Source of the DNA: Olivibacter jilunii
Lineage (GTDB): Bacteria; Bacteroidota; Bacteroidia; Sphingobacteriales; Sphingobacteriaceae
DNA: 64,000 bases
Direction of reading: 5' to 3'
Assembly: GCF_900607235.1 (NCBI RefSeq)
Contig: NZ_LR027854.1
Coordinates: 124,001-188,000, forward strand
Position numbers and translations under genes: made by a program. The number at the start of each line of letters is the position of its first letter. Position 1 is the stretch's first letter. Below the pieces are notes generated by a model. That model did not search any database, was not told the DNA's origin, and worked only from the letters and a program-made list of their open reading frames with translations. Positions 1 to 7,613 of this stretch are shown here, piece by piece.

Positions 1-335
1 GAAGATCCGGTAGTGCCATAGTTCTTTCCTGTTTCCGGATTAAGTTTGGCAGCAAAATTATCGTAGGTCAACAAGGTCTTATGAGGATCTTCTCCCAATA
101 ATTTGACACGCCGCTTTGAGGACTTTAAAAGGAGACGTTCTTTGTAGACACCGGGTCTTATCAAAATAGTGGTAACATTTTTGCTGTAATCCGGAACAGC
201 ATTGAAAGCCTCCTGAATGCTTTTAAAGTCTCCCGAACCATCCTCTGCTACAACGATTGTCGATTGCTTTACCGATGCTAACCCATAAGCCATACTGATA
301 ATTAAGAAAACAATACTGCTTAAAGCTCTTCCCAT
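1..335 (-). CDS. Pectinesterase (CE8), N-terminal part only
   Basis: Reading the minus strand from an ATG at 335 gives an open frame to the window edge, so only about 111 N-terminal residues are seen. They form a signal peptide (MGRALSSIVFLIISMAYG) followed by the typical start of a pectin methylesterase beta-helix: VVAEDGSGDFKSIQEAFNAV, then IRPGVYKERL. The family removes methyl esters from homogalacturonan in the periplasm or outside the cell. The catalytic Asp residues lie in the missing part. The CE12 esterase gene upstream ends 8 bp before this start, so both are probably co-transcribed as a pectin de-esterification pair. Family assignment rests on the N-terminal motif alone but is characteristic. 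Confidence 0.8.
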   Translation of the reverse strand, partial: MGRALSSIVFLIISMAYGLASVKQSTIVVAEDGSGDFKSIQEAFNAVPDYSKNVTTILIRPGVYKERLLLKSSKRRVKLLGEDPHKTLLTYDNFAAKLNPETGKNYGTTGS

Positions 336-343
336 GATGTATC

Positions 344-1078
344 TTATTTAAACTCTTTGACAAGGCTGAGCTTTAGCTCTTTTATCCCCTCCACAGCTAA
401 TTTGGCAACAGTCATCGCTCCTTCCTTATTCAAATGTGTATTATCGACAACCCCTTCCGGATAGTTTTTATGTCCCGGTTTTAAGTGGAGGAAGAGTTTT
501 TCGGACTTCCGTTCACCCAATTTAGTTAACAAGCGATTTGTTTTCTCGGTAAGATCAATTAGGGGCACTTGTAAACTATCCGCCACCTCCCGAGTTGCCG
601 CCGGATAACCTTTATGTGTATCAACCAAAACTCCCTGTTCAAAATTGCGTCGTGCAATAGAAGTCAACAACACCGGCTCAGCCCCTTTTTCGCGGGCTTT
701 TTCGACAAACATACTTAGGTTGGCTTTAAATGTGGCTATATCCGTACCTACCTTTGGCTTATTCACCTTTTCGTCGTTATGTCCGAATTGAATAAAAAGA
801 TAATCGCCCGATTTGAGTTGATTGTAGATTTCCTGCCACCGACCTTCATCAATAAACGAGCGCGTGCTTCTCCCATTTTTTGCCATATTTCTCACCCGCA
901 CGCTTGGTTTAAATAGAGTGGCAAAAGGGACGCCCCAGCCCGTCTCAGGGTACTTATCGGCATCTTTTATAGCCATCGTTGAATCGCCCATCATCCATAG
1001 GGTAGTAGGTTGTCTTTTGGTGAAAGCGTACAACAACAGGCTACAAAACAGCAGAAGCAGTAATTTTTTCTTTTCCAT
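344..1078 (-). CDS. Rhamnogalacturonan acetylesterase-like SGNH hydrolase (CE12)
   Basis: A 244-residue protein with an N-terminal hydrophobic signal (LLLLLFCSLLLYAF). SGNH blocks are visible: MMGDSTM (Ser33 nucleophile), NMAKNGRST (block II Gly), FGHND (Asn101) and VVDNTHLN (Asp212, His215). GDST together with FGHND and the C-terminal DxxH is the pattern of CE12 enzymes that remove acetyl groups from rhamnogalacturonan I. It is the first gene of a minus-strand pair with the CE8 pectinesterase, divergent from a LacI gene. The palindrome at 1182-1205 lies about 100 bp upstream and is the obvious candidate operator. Pectin or another acetylated polysaccharide is the likely substrate; the exact acetyl ester is inferred. 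Confidence 0.85.
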   Translation of the reverse strand: MEKKKLLLLLFCSLLLYAFTKRQPTTLWMMGDSTMAIKDADKYPETGWGVPFATLFKPSVRVRNMAKNGRSTRSFIDEGRWQEIYNQLKSGDYLFIQFGHNDEKVNKPKVGTDIATFKANLSMFVEKAREKGAEPVLLTSIARRNFEQGVLVDTHKGYPAATREVADSLQVPLIDLTEKTNRLLTKLGERKSEKLFLHLKPGHKNYPEGVVDNTHLNKEGAMTVAKLAVEGIKELKLSLVKEFK

Positions 1079-1181
1079 TTCTCAGTTGGTACGTTAAGAT
1101 TTCTAATTTGGTTGTAAGCGTTTACCGGCAAGTTTACATAATTGTTAAACAAAGATGGAAAAGCCAAACAAGAAAATTAGC

Positions 1182-1205
1182 GCAAACGATACCGGTATCG
1201 TTTGC
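1182..1205. promoter_or_regulatory. Perfect 24-bp palindrome, probable LacI-family operator
   Basis: The half-site GCAAACGATACC is followed directly by its exact reverse complement, giving a perfect 24-bp inverted repeat with a central CCGG. LacI-family operators are typically perfect or near-perfect palindromes centred on CG. It lies in the 236-bp divergent gap between the CE12/CE8 operon and the LacI gene, about 100 bp from each start, so it could control both directions. That the neighbouring LacI protein binds it is inference. Confidence 0.8.
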
Positions 1206-1264
1206 ACCTAACCGTCACGATATCTTCCAATTAACAAAAATCGCGACCAAGCTATTGGAAATCG

Positions 1265-1295
1265 TTGCATTTAAAGTCATTTTTAGCTAAGTTTG
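1265..1295 (+). promoter_or_regulatory. Candidate Bacteroidota-type promoter of the LacI gene
   Basis: TTG at 1265-1267 is followed after 20 bp by TAAGTTTG at 1288-1295, matching the Bacteroidota primary-sigma consensus TTTG-N19-TAnnTTTG. The GTG start of the LacI gene is 20 bp further on, giving a very short leader. The palindrome at 1182-1205 is about 60 bp upstream, a position compatible with autoregulation. Seen by eye only. Confidence 0.45.
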
Positions 1296-1314
1296 ATATT
1301 CAAAAAAGCTAAAT

Positions 1315-2340
1315 GTGTTTAAACCAATAACAATAAAAGACATTGCTCAAGCACTCAATCTATCCGCTTCTACCGTTTCCCGGGCTTTAAGTGATAGTTA
1401 TGAGATCAATCCGGAAACAAAAAAGAGGGTATTGGCCTATGCCGAACAAAACAACTATAAACGAAATCCGATTGCTTTAAGCTTAAAACAACGTAAGAGT
1501 TATTCCATCGGGGTGGTGGTTTGCGAGGTAGCAAACAGCTTTTTTTCGCAGGCAATTGACGGTATCGAATCCATTGCGTATAAAAATGGCTATAATATCA
1601 TTATTACGCAAACGCATGACTCGTACGACCGAGAAGTGATGAATATCAAACATTTAGCAAACCGATCAGTAGATGGTATTCTCATCTCTCTATCCGCTGA
1701 AACGACCAATTTTGATCATATTAAGAAACTCCATGATGCCGGTTTACCAATTGTCTTTTTTGATCGCATCTATGATGGGCTAGCCACGCACAAAGTGTCT
1801 TCCGATAATCGAAATGGTGCAAAAATGGCGACTCAACACCTGATAGAAAAAGGTTACAGAAAGATCGCTCATTTAGCGAATGCACCCCATCTTTCTATTA
1901 CAAAGGAACGGTTAGCGGGATATAGAGAGGCGCTAACAGAAAATGGTATTCCTATTGAGGAGGCTAACATTACGTATTGTCATCATGGAGGCAGTAATCA
2001 AAAAGAGGTGGATGCTGCCGTTCAATATTTTTTATCGATGGATGAAAAACCCGATTCGATTTTCGTGGCGAGCGATCGCCTCAGTATTGGTTGCTTAACG
2101 GCAATCAAAAAATATGGCGACAAGGCTTATATGCCAGCTATAGCCGGTTTTTCAAACAGTGACGTACTGGATTTATTCAGCACCGATTTCTCGAGTATAC
2201 GCCAACCTGCCTTTGAAATGGGCAGGGTGGCGACTGATCGTTTAATTCAGCTCATTGAAAGTAAATATCCCGTCTATGAGCACGAATCCATCGTATTAGG
2301 AACGGAGTTGATCGAACGGATTCCGGGTAAACTACTGTAG
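1315..2340 (+). CDS. LacI-family transcriptional regulator
   Basis: A 341-residue regulator starting at GTG. The LacI helix-turn-helix is at residues 5-30 (ITIKDIAQALNLSASTVSRA) followed by the hinge helix region ending YKRNPIALSL. The effector domain from about residue 62 (SIGVVVCEVANSFFSQAIDG) is of the periplasmic-binding-protein type, including VDGILISLS and the VASDRLSIG segment. It is divergent from the CE12/CE8 pectin esterase genes, and the perfect palindrome between them is its likely operator. It therefore probably represses pectin de-esterification genes until a sugar ligand is present. The ligand is unknown. No in-frame ATG close to GTG 1315 offers a better start. Confidence 0.9.
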   Translation: MFKPITIKDIAQALNLSASTVSRALSDSYEINPETKKRVLAYAEQNNYKRNPIALSLKQRKSYSIGVVVCEVANSFFSQAIDGIESIAYKNGYNIIITQTHDSYDREVMNIKHLANRSVDGILISLSAETTNFDHIKKLHDAGLPIVFFDRIYDGLATHKVSSDNRNGAKMATQHLIEKGYRKIAHLANAPHLSITKERLAGYREALTENGIPIEEANITYCHHGGSNQKEVDAAVQYFLSMDEKPDSIFVASDRLSIGCLTAIKKYGDKAYMPAIAGFSNSDVLDLFSTDFSSIRQPAFEMGRVATDRLIQLIESKYPVYEHESIVLGTELIERIPGKLL

Positions 2341-2454
2341 GCTTTAGACAATCGGAAATCAGCTGTCAGCCTCATTTATATCACTTAGCAAAGTTATAGT
2401 TGGTGCTACGGCTCCTACTACTTTTCTATTATTTATTGCCGAATCACTAAACAG

Positions 2455-2510
2455 CTCTACTACTTTACCACTTAACGACTCAACTACTCTACCACTCAAC
2501 TATTTAACTA
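2455..2510. repeat. Octamer repeat array 1 (7 units) ending on a stop codon
   Basis: Seven contiguous 8-bp units such as CTCAACTA, CTCTACCA and TTTAACTA, consensus YTYAACYA on the plus strand. The final unit's CTA (2508-2510) is the TAG stop of the minus-strand TIM-barrel gene. The array lies in the convergent gap after the LacI gene. The same repeat occurs at three other minus-strand stop codons in the window. Confidence 0.85.
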
Positions 2511-3494
2511 TTTCCCAATCAAATTATCTTTAATATAATTAAAACTCAATCGGATGCTTTCAAAATGGTTCTCCATGTAAATACCATCCTGCTCAACGAA
2601 GAAGTGTTTTAAACCTGCTTCCTCCGACTTTTTGAAGATCGCCTTGTAATCTACTGCTCCTGTTCCAACTTCTGCAAATTTGATGTCCTTTAAGATATCC
2701 ATTGAAGGGAGTGAGTCTTTTCCCTCGCCAACAATAACATCCGGTTTTGATTTATCGATATCCTTTACATGCCACATTTCAAAACGCTTAGGATACTTGG
2801 CAAATAGTTCTATTGGATGAGCGCCGGACTTTATTGCCCAAAACATATCCAATTCAAAAGCAACCAAGTCAGGTTGCGTTTCGCTAACAAGTACGTCATA
2901 TCCTGTTCTTTTGTCTGGTCCATAGCTTCTAAATTCCCAAAAATGATTATGGTATCCAATTTTAAGTCCCAAGCTTTTACAATATTCACCACCTTTATTC
3001 AGCTGTTCTGCCATAAATTTAAAGTCTTCAAGCGTTAACTTATCGATAAGATTAAAGGGTGGTACCGGAACAATTAGATAACGTTGACCAAGCTTAACGG
3101 CAATATCTGCTTGTGCTTTCAACTCGTCCTCTTGCCCCTTCCCCATTGTTAGAAAATTATTCAGCTGATAGTGCCCGCTATAGGTCTGCAGATTATTGTC
3201 TGCCAACACATTTTTTAGCTCTTCGGTACTTAAGCCCCAATATTTGCCGGAGCCTTTTTCTGTACCGTAATCATAAAAAGTTTCGACATGTCCATAACCG
3301 ATATTAGCTATTTTCATGATCGTTTGCTTCGCGTCTTTCGCAAGCTCATCACGCATTGTGTATAATTGCAAGCCTATTTCCGCTTCCTGAGGACGCTTGT
3401 TACCACATGCGGCTAATACCTGGCTACTTACCATAGCAGAAGCAACGGCTAGGCCGGATTGCTTTATAAATTTTCTTCTAGATACCATATTCAA
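2508..3494 (-). CDS. Exported xylose-isomerase-like TIM-barrel protein (sugar isomerase/epimerase fold)
   Basis: A 328-residue protein with an N-terminal twin-arginine motif (SRRKFIKQ) and a following lipobox-like LAAC, so it is probably Tat-exported and perhaps lipid-anchored in the periplasm. The body matches the AP-endonuclease-2 / xylose-isomerase TIM-barrel family: IGLQLYTMRD near residue 40, GYHNHFWEF near 200, FELDMFWAIK, MWHVKD and FFVEQDG, which together supply the usual metal-binding His, Glu and Asp residues. Cytoplasmic relatives are sugar isomerases or epimerases. Exported members may act on oxidized (3-keto) glycosides; that is inference. It stands alone, divergent from the RidA operon. 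Its stop codon is the first triplet of an octamer repeat array. Confidence 0.8.
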   Translation of the reverse strand: MNMVSRRKFIKQSGLAVASAMVSSQVLAACGNKRPQEAEIGLQLYTMRDELAKDAKQTIMKIANIGYGHVETFYDYGTEKGSGKYWGLSTEELKNVLADNNLQTYSGHYQLNNFLTMGKGQEDELKAQADIAVKLGQRYLIVPVPPFNLIDKLTLEDFKFMAEQLNKGGEYCKSLGLKIGYHNHFWEFRSYGPDKRTGYDVLVSETQPDLVAFELDMFWAIKSGAHPIELFAKYPKRFEMWHVKDIDKSKPDVIVGEGKDSLPSMDILKDIKFAEVGTGAVDYKAIFKKSEEAGLKHFFVEQDGIYMENHFESIRLSFNYIKDNLIGK

Positions 3495-3717
3495 GTGTTA
3501 TAGGATAATTTAGCTCGTCTAATTTACACTTATTTATGGTAAAATCAAGTTGATGTTGGCGGTAAGCAACTGGCAGTAAGCACTAAGCTTTTATGACGAA
3601 GTTGTCATTTACTTGAAAAAAGTTCATATGGAATCGTACGCGACACGTATTTTTATTCTTATTTTGCTATTTAAGAGGCATATGGCTTACGGCTTAGAGC
3701 ATATCGCTTTGAAAGGT

Positions 3718-3748
3718 TTTGCCAAATAGAAACAATATCCTACATTTA
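3718..3748 (+). promoter_or_regulatory. Candidate promoter of the RidA operon
   Basis: TTTG (3718-3721), 19 bp, then TACATTTA (3741-3748) fits TTTG-N19-TAnnTTTG except for the last base. It ends 31 bp before the ridA-like ATG. It lies in the 285-bp divergent gap 3495-3779, which otherwise holds only short GTAAGC-type repeats (3558-3590 and 3681-3703). Confidence 0.5.
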
Positions 3749-3779
3749 TAGACGTACTAAATAACAAAAGAATAAAAAC

Positions 3780-4250
3780 ATGGAATTTATAGACGCTGAT
3801 AAGAATTTTGAAGCACTTGGGTTAAGTTTACCTCCTGCACCGGCACCTTTAGGTGTATATAAGCCTTATTTAATTGATGGAAAGTATCTTTATCTTTCGG
3901 GACATGGCCCTGTCCGAGACGATAAAAGTCTCATTATAGGCCGCATCGGGGAAACCATCAATATGGAAGACGGTAAACTGGCGGCGCGACAGGTAGGGTT
4001 AACGATGCTCTCGACGATCAAAACGAACTTAGGAAGCCTTAATAAAGTAAAACGTGTTATTAAAGTATTGGGCATGGTAAACTGTACCGGTAATTTTGAG
4101 AAACATCCTTATATTATTAACGGTTGCAGTGAATTATTTGCAAAAGTATGGGGCGAAGAAAACGGTATCGGCGTACGGAGTGCCGTCGGTATGGGAAGTT
4201 TACCCGACAATATTCCGGTGGAAGTAGAAGCACTGTTTGAAATAGAATAA
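3780..4250 (+). CDS. RidA (YjgF/UK114) family imine deaminase
   Basis: A 156-residue RidA-fold protein. The family hydrolyses reactive enamines and imines such as 2-aminoacrylate to keto acids plus ammonia. The C-terminal signature GVRSAVGMGSLPDNIPVEVE carries the active-site Arg133 and Glu148 with the same 15-residue spacing as Arg105/Glu120 of E. coli RidA. It is somewhat longer than classical RidA (about 130 residues) and matches the 150-160-residue subgroup. It is the first of three tightly spaced genes; a fold-III PLP enzyme and an M19 dipeptidase follow after 28 and 9 bp. A dehydratase in the operon that forms 2-aminoacrylate would explain its presence. The leader is AT-rich with no Shine-Dalgarno motif. 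Confidence 0.9.
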   Translation: MEFIDADKNFEALGLSLPPAPAPLGVYKPYLIDGKYLYLSGHGPVRDDKSLIIGRIGETINMEDGKLAARQVGLTMLSTIKTNLGSLNKVKRVIKVLGMVNCTGNFEKHPYIINGCSELFAKVWGEENGIGVRSAVGMGSLPDNIPVEVEALFEIE

Positions 4251-4278
4251 GAATCGGCCAATCTACTAATCTGATAAT

Positions 4279-5403
4279 ATGGAAACTGAAATAGCCTCTA
4301 CATATAGAATTAGCAATGTAGAAGATATATCGACACCTGCACTTGTTGTTTTCCCGGAGCTTGTAAAAAATAATATTCAGCTGCTGATGTCGATGGTTAA
4401 ATCAGTCGACAAGCTTCGCCCGCATATCAAAACATCCAAATCGGCTGACGCCATACAGCTTTTGCAACTAGCAGGTATCAACAAATTCAAATGCGCCACA
4501 ATTGCGGAAGCAGAGCTGTTAGGCGATTGTGGCGTTCAGGATGTATTACTGGCATACCAACCTGTCGGACCTAATATTAATCGCTTTATCGCGCTTGTAA
4601 AGCGATTTCCCAATACGTCTTTCGCCTGCCTGGTTGATCAATTTGATATTGCCAGCCAATTAAATCAGGTGGCCTTTGCTGAAAGCTTCAACCTAAATAT
4701 TTATTTCGACATCAATGTAGGCATGAACCGTACCGGTATTAAAACCGATAAAGTTTCTGCTCTTGCCGAACAATGTTCATCGCTATCGAATTTAATACTT
4801 TTAGGTTTACACTGTTATGATGGCCATATTCATGAAGCATCACTAGAGGCACGTCAAAATCAATGCCATCGCTACTTCACGGAAATCGAGCAACTTATTG
4901 TACAATTAAATGCGCTTTACCAACGGCGTCTCATCATTGTTGCAGGCGGGACACCAACCTTTCCGATTCATGCTGCGAGCGAGCGAGACGACGTAGAATG
5001 TAGTCCCGGAACCTTTATCTTTTGGGATAAGGGTTATCAAAATCTCTTCACGGAGCAACCCTTTCAAATAGCAGCCCTTGTCCTTAGTAGGGTTATCTCA
5101 ATTATAGATGATAAAAGGCTCTGTTTAGACTTAGGGCATAAAGCTATTGCTTCCGAAAATGAGTTGGGTAAACGAGTGTTTTTTATAAACGCGCCGGAGG
5201 CCCGTGCTATATCGCATAGTGAGGAACATCTTGTTATAGAAGTTTCCGATACCGGCGATTATACAGTTGGCGATGTTCTGTACGGAATACCGTATCACAT
5301 TTGTCCGACAGTTGCTTTATACGATACCGCATTTGCGGTTACAGATAATCAGTGGAACGGCGAGTGGCAGATCATTGCCAGGAAACGAAAACTTACAATT
5401 TAA
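4279..5403 (+). CDS. Fold-III PLP enzyme: D-threonine aldolase / D-serine dehydratase family
   Basis: A 374-residue alanine-racemase-fold enzyme. DISTPALVVF opens the barrel and RPHIKTSKS carries the probable PLP lysine, Lys51, as in the RPHxKT motif of D-threonine aldolases. The C-terminal HICPT motif (His340, Cys342) matches the metal-binding His-x-Cys pair of eukaryotic-type D-serine dehydratases and D-threonine aldolases. The reaction is therefore cleavage of D-threonine-like beta-hydroxy amino acids or deamination of D-serine; sequence alone does not separate them. Neighbouring RidA favours a dehydratase releasing 2-aminoacrylate (inference). No signal peptide, so cytoplasmic. The dipeptidase follows after 9 bp. 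Confidence 0.8.
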   Translation: METEIASTYRISNVEDISTPALVVFPELVKNNIQLLMSMVKSVDKLRPHIKTSKSADAIQLLQLAGINKFKCATIAEAELLGDCGVQDVLLAYQPVGPNINRFIALVKRFPNTSFACLVDQFDIASQLNQVAFAESFNLNIYFDINVGMNRTGIKTDKVSALAEQCSSLSNLILLGLHCYDGHIHEASLEARQNQCHRYFTEIEQLIVQLNALYQRRLIIVAGGTPTFPIHAASERDDVECSPGTFIFWDKGYQNLFTEQPFQIAALVLSRVISIIDDKRLCLDLGHKAIASENELGKRVFFINAPEARAISHSEEHLVIEVSDTGDYTVGDVLYGIPYHICPTVALYDTAFAVTDNQWNGEWQIIARKRKLTI

Positions 5404-5412
5404 AGACATACT

Positions 5413-6492
5413 ATGTTTATTATAGATGCCCATCTTGATTTGAGCATGAATGCCTTGGAATGGAACCGAGATTTAACCAAATCTGTTAAGGAAATCAACC
5501 AACGAGAAGAAGGGTTGACTGATAAACCCGACCGCGGGAAGGCGGTGGTATCTTTACCCGAATTGCGGAAAGGCCATATAGGCCTTGTAGTAGCCACTCA
5601 AATTGCCCGATATGTTGCACCCGATAATCCATTACCCGGATGGCATTCGCCTGAACAGGCCTGGGCACAAACGCAAGGGCAATTGGCGTGGTACAAGGCC
5701 ATGGAGGCCAAAGGTGAGATGCGTCAAATAAACAATTTAACGTCATTGGAAGCGCATGTCACTTTATGGAAGGATGAAGGCACTCCATCCGAAAAGAAAG
5801 TGATTGGCTACATCTTAAGTTTAGAGGGAGCGGACTCTCTAATCACCACTGAGCATTTGCACCTAGCTTGGCAAAGTGGGCTTCGTGCGGTAGGCCCGGC
5901 ACATTACGGACCTGGTCGTTATGCCCAAGGGACGGATGCAACAGGCTTTATGGGACCCGAAGGGCGTAAATTATTGGAAGAAATGGAGAAGCTCAACATC
6001 ATATTGGACGCAACACACCTTTGTGATGATAGCTTTTGGGAGGCATTGGATCATTTCAATGGACCTGTTTGGGCGAGCCATAATAATTGCCGAGCGTTGG
6101 TTAATCACAATCGGCAATTTAGCGATGAACAAATAAAAGTGCTGATTGAACGAGGGGCCGTTATAGGTGGCGCTTTAGATGCTTGGATGATGGTTCCCAA
6201 TTGGCAGCGTGGCATTTCCACACCGAAAGAGATGCAGTGCAATCTGGACGTATTGATAGATCATCTCGATCACATTTGTCAAATAGCCGGAAATTGCAAC
6301 CACGTCGGTATTGGATCAGATTTGGATGGTGCCTTTGGGAAAGAGCAATGCCCGTATGATTTGGAGACGATTGCCGACCTACAATCATTCAATGAAAAGC
6401 TGGCTGACCGGGGCTATACAGCCGACGATATTGTGAAGATATGTCATGGCAATTGGCTACGGTTCTTAAGGAAGGCATGGCAAAACAATTAA
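5413..6492 (+). CDS. Membrane dipeptidase-like metallopeptidase (M19)
   Basis: A 359-residue protein with the complete renal-dipeptidase binuclear zinc set: DAHLD (His7, Asp9), LSLEGAD (Glu138), DATHLCDD (His202), ASHNNCRA (His223) and GIGSDLDGAFG (Asp303). M19 enzymes cleave dipeptides and tolerate a C-terminal D-residue. There is no signal peptide, so the protein is probably cytoplasmic. As last gene of the RidA / PLP-enzyme operon it could release D-amino acids from dipeptides, which the upstream enzymes then process (inference). It converges with the minus-strand gene ending at 6494, leaving 1 bp between stop codons. Confidence 0.88.
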   Translation: MFIIDAHLDLSMNALEWNRDLTKSVKEINQREEGLTDKPDRGKAVVSLPELRKGHIGLVVATQIARYVAPDNPLPGWHSPEQAWAQTQGQLAWYKAMEAKGEMRQINNLTSLEAHVTLWKDEGTPSEKKVIGYILSLEGADSLITTEHLHLAWQSGLRAVGPAHYGPGRYAQGTDATGFMGPEGRKLLEEMEKLNIILDATHLCDDSFWEALDHFNGPVWASHNNCRALVNHNRQFSDEQIKVLIERGAVIGGALDAWMMVPNWQRGISTPKEMQCNLDVLIDHLDHICQIAGNCNHVGIGSDLDGAFGKEQCPYDLETIADLQSFNEKLADRGYTADDIVKICHGNWLRFLRKAWQNN

Positions 6493-6493
6493 T

Positions 6494-7135
6494 TTAGGTT
6501 TGAGCAGGTAGATCGATGTCGTTTGTCACCTGCTCATCCTTTTGCTTTGAAAGTCTTTTTCCTATTTGAATTAAGCCAATTACCAGTAATATCATCAAGA
6601 AAATATGCAGTTTTCCCCAAACAAAGGCCAGCGTAAGGGCATAGATAGCAAATCCTATCCAATCACGTTTATACTGTAATAATTTCTTTCCGTAAATCAG
6701 GTAAAGTCCAATGGGAATTGCCATTAACGTAAAAATCACGAAAGAATGATTTAAATAGGCTGACAATAAATCCCATCGCTTCGACTGTATAAGCGTACCA
6801 TCAGTTAATTCAAGCCCATAAAAACGATCCCCTCCATTCCTCGATATGTAAGTTACCAGTTGCGATTGCTCTTTAATTTCACTCACTTGCGGGCTTGGAA
6901 GATAGTCTTTATTTACATAGCTATGTTTAAGCAGTGGTTGTTGTTTAAATGAAATTAGGATTAACTTTTTATCTCCCTCAGCACTATACTTTTGCTGTAT
7001 TTCTTGTACCGTCCCGGTCACTTTTTTTAGAAAGGCAGCCGGTATCAAAGCCTTCAGCACCCCTAAACCCAATATACCGATAAGTAAGAATAGGCCTATA
7101 TGGAGCCACTTTTTTTCGTGGATTATTACGTTCAT
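6494..7135 (-). CDS. Membrane protein of unknown function
   Basis: A 213-residue protein not recognised as a named family. Membrane segments visible: one N-terminal (IGLFLLIGILGLGVL, about residues 14-30) and a C-terminal group (FVIFTLMAIPIGLYLIYG; IGFAIYALTLAFVWG; IFLMILLVIGLIQIG). The stretch between them, about residues 35-125, is soluble and includes KLILISFKQQPLL and LELTDGTLI, suggesting a small beta-rich extracytoplasmic domain. The layout resembles DUF3592-like proteins, but no diagnostic motif supports that name. It is monocistronic, convergent with the dipeptidase gene and divergent from the small gene at 7245. Confidence 0.7.
   Translation of the reverse strand: MNVIIHEKKWLHIGLFLLIGILGLGVLKALIPAAFLKKVTGTVQEIQQKYSAEGDKKLILISFKQQPLLKHSYVNKDYLPSPQVSEIKEQSQLVTYISRNGGDRFYGLELTDGTLIQSKRWDLLSAYLNHSFVIFTLMAIPIGLYLIYGKKLLQYKRDWIGFAIYALTLAFVWGKLHIFLMILLVIGLIQIGKRLSKQKDEQVTNDIDLPAQT
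6501..6536 (+). terminator. Hairpin downstream of the dipeptidase, inside the convergent gene
   Basis: TGAGCAGGT (6501-6509) pairs perfectly with ACCTGCTCA (6528-6536) across an 18-nt loop, followed by TCCTTTTG. It starts 9 bp after the dipeptidase stop and lies within the last codons of the opposing gene, so it may end the plus-strand operon. The T-tract is weak. Confidence 0.4.
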
Positions 7136-7244
7136 GCAAATTAGTATATCATGTTTGGTCTTTCAAATCCGCAGCACGGTTATACTAATATACAAACAAT
7201 ATAATATATTAACTGTTTTTCAAATAGGATAGAAAACGATTGTT

Positions 7245-7496
7245 ATGGCAGATACAGCGGACATCTCCTTTAATATAAAGGCTCATATTCAAGGAACGGA
7301 AAAAACACTACGCGTGGATCAACTGGAAACAAGTGATGGCGCACCTTATTATAGCTGTTTTGATAAAGACAAGCAGCTAGCAGAAATTCGAAAGGAAGAA
7401 AGCAACGAGTGGGTACAGCTTTGGGGTGAACTGGACCAAGCCAGTCTAACTTCGATTGGAAAAGCTATTGAGCAGAAGGAACTAGCTGGTAATTAG
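7245..7496 (+). CDS. Small soluble protein of unknown function
   Basis: An 83-residue acidic protein, MADTADISFNIKAHIQGTEK at the start, without signal peptide or membrane segment. It is not recognised. Predicted short beta strands and a C-terminal helix (LTSIGKAIEQKEL) suggest a compact cytoplasmic domain. It has a normal ATG, sensible composition and its own upstream gap after the divergent membrane protein, which supports it being real. GTAAGC-type short repeats begin at its 3' end (7483-7513). Confidence 0.6.
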   Translation: MADTADISFNIKAHIQGTEKTLRVDQLETSDGAPYYSCFDKDKQLAEIRKEESNEWVQLWGELDQASLTSIGKAIEQKELAGN

Positions 7497-7613
7497 CTGT
7501 AAGCCGTAGGCTTTGTAGGACTTTCATAAAGATGGGTTGGGCGTGTTATTGCCTAATTGACAAAAGACTATAATCTTCGTATTTTCGTTAGTAATGAGGA
7601 ACGGAGAACAAAT

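Noticed and set aside
1115-1138. Second CCGG-centred palindrome near the LacI operator (GTAAGCG...AGTTTAC)
   Set aside because: Only the outermost four bases and a few others are symmetric; inner arms do not pair and do not match the half-site at 1182.
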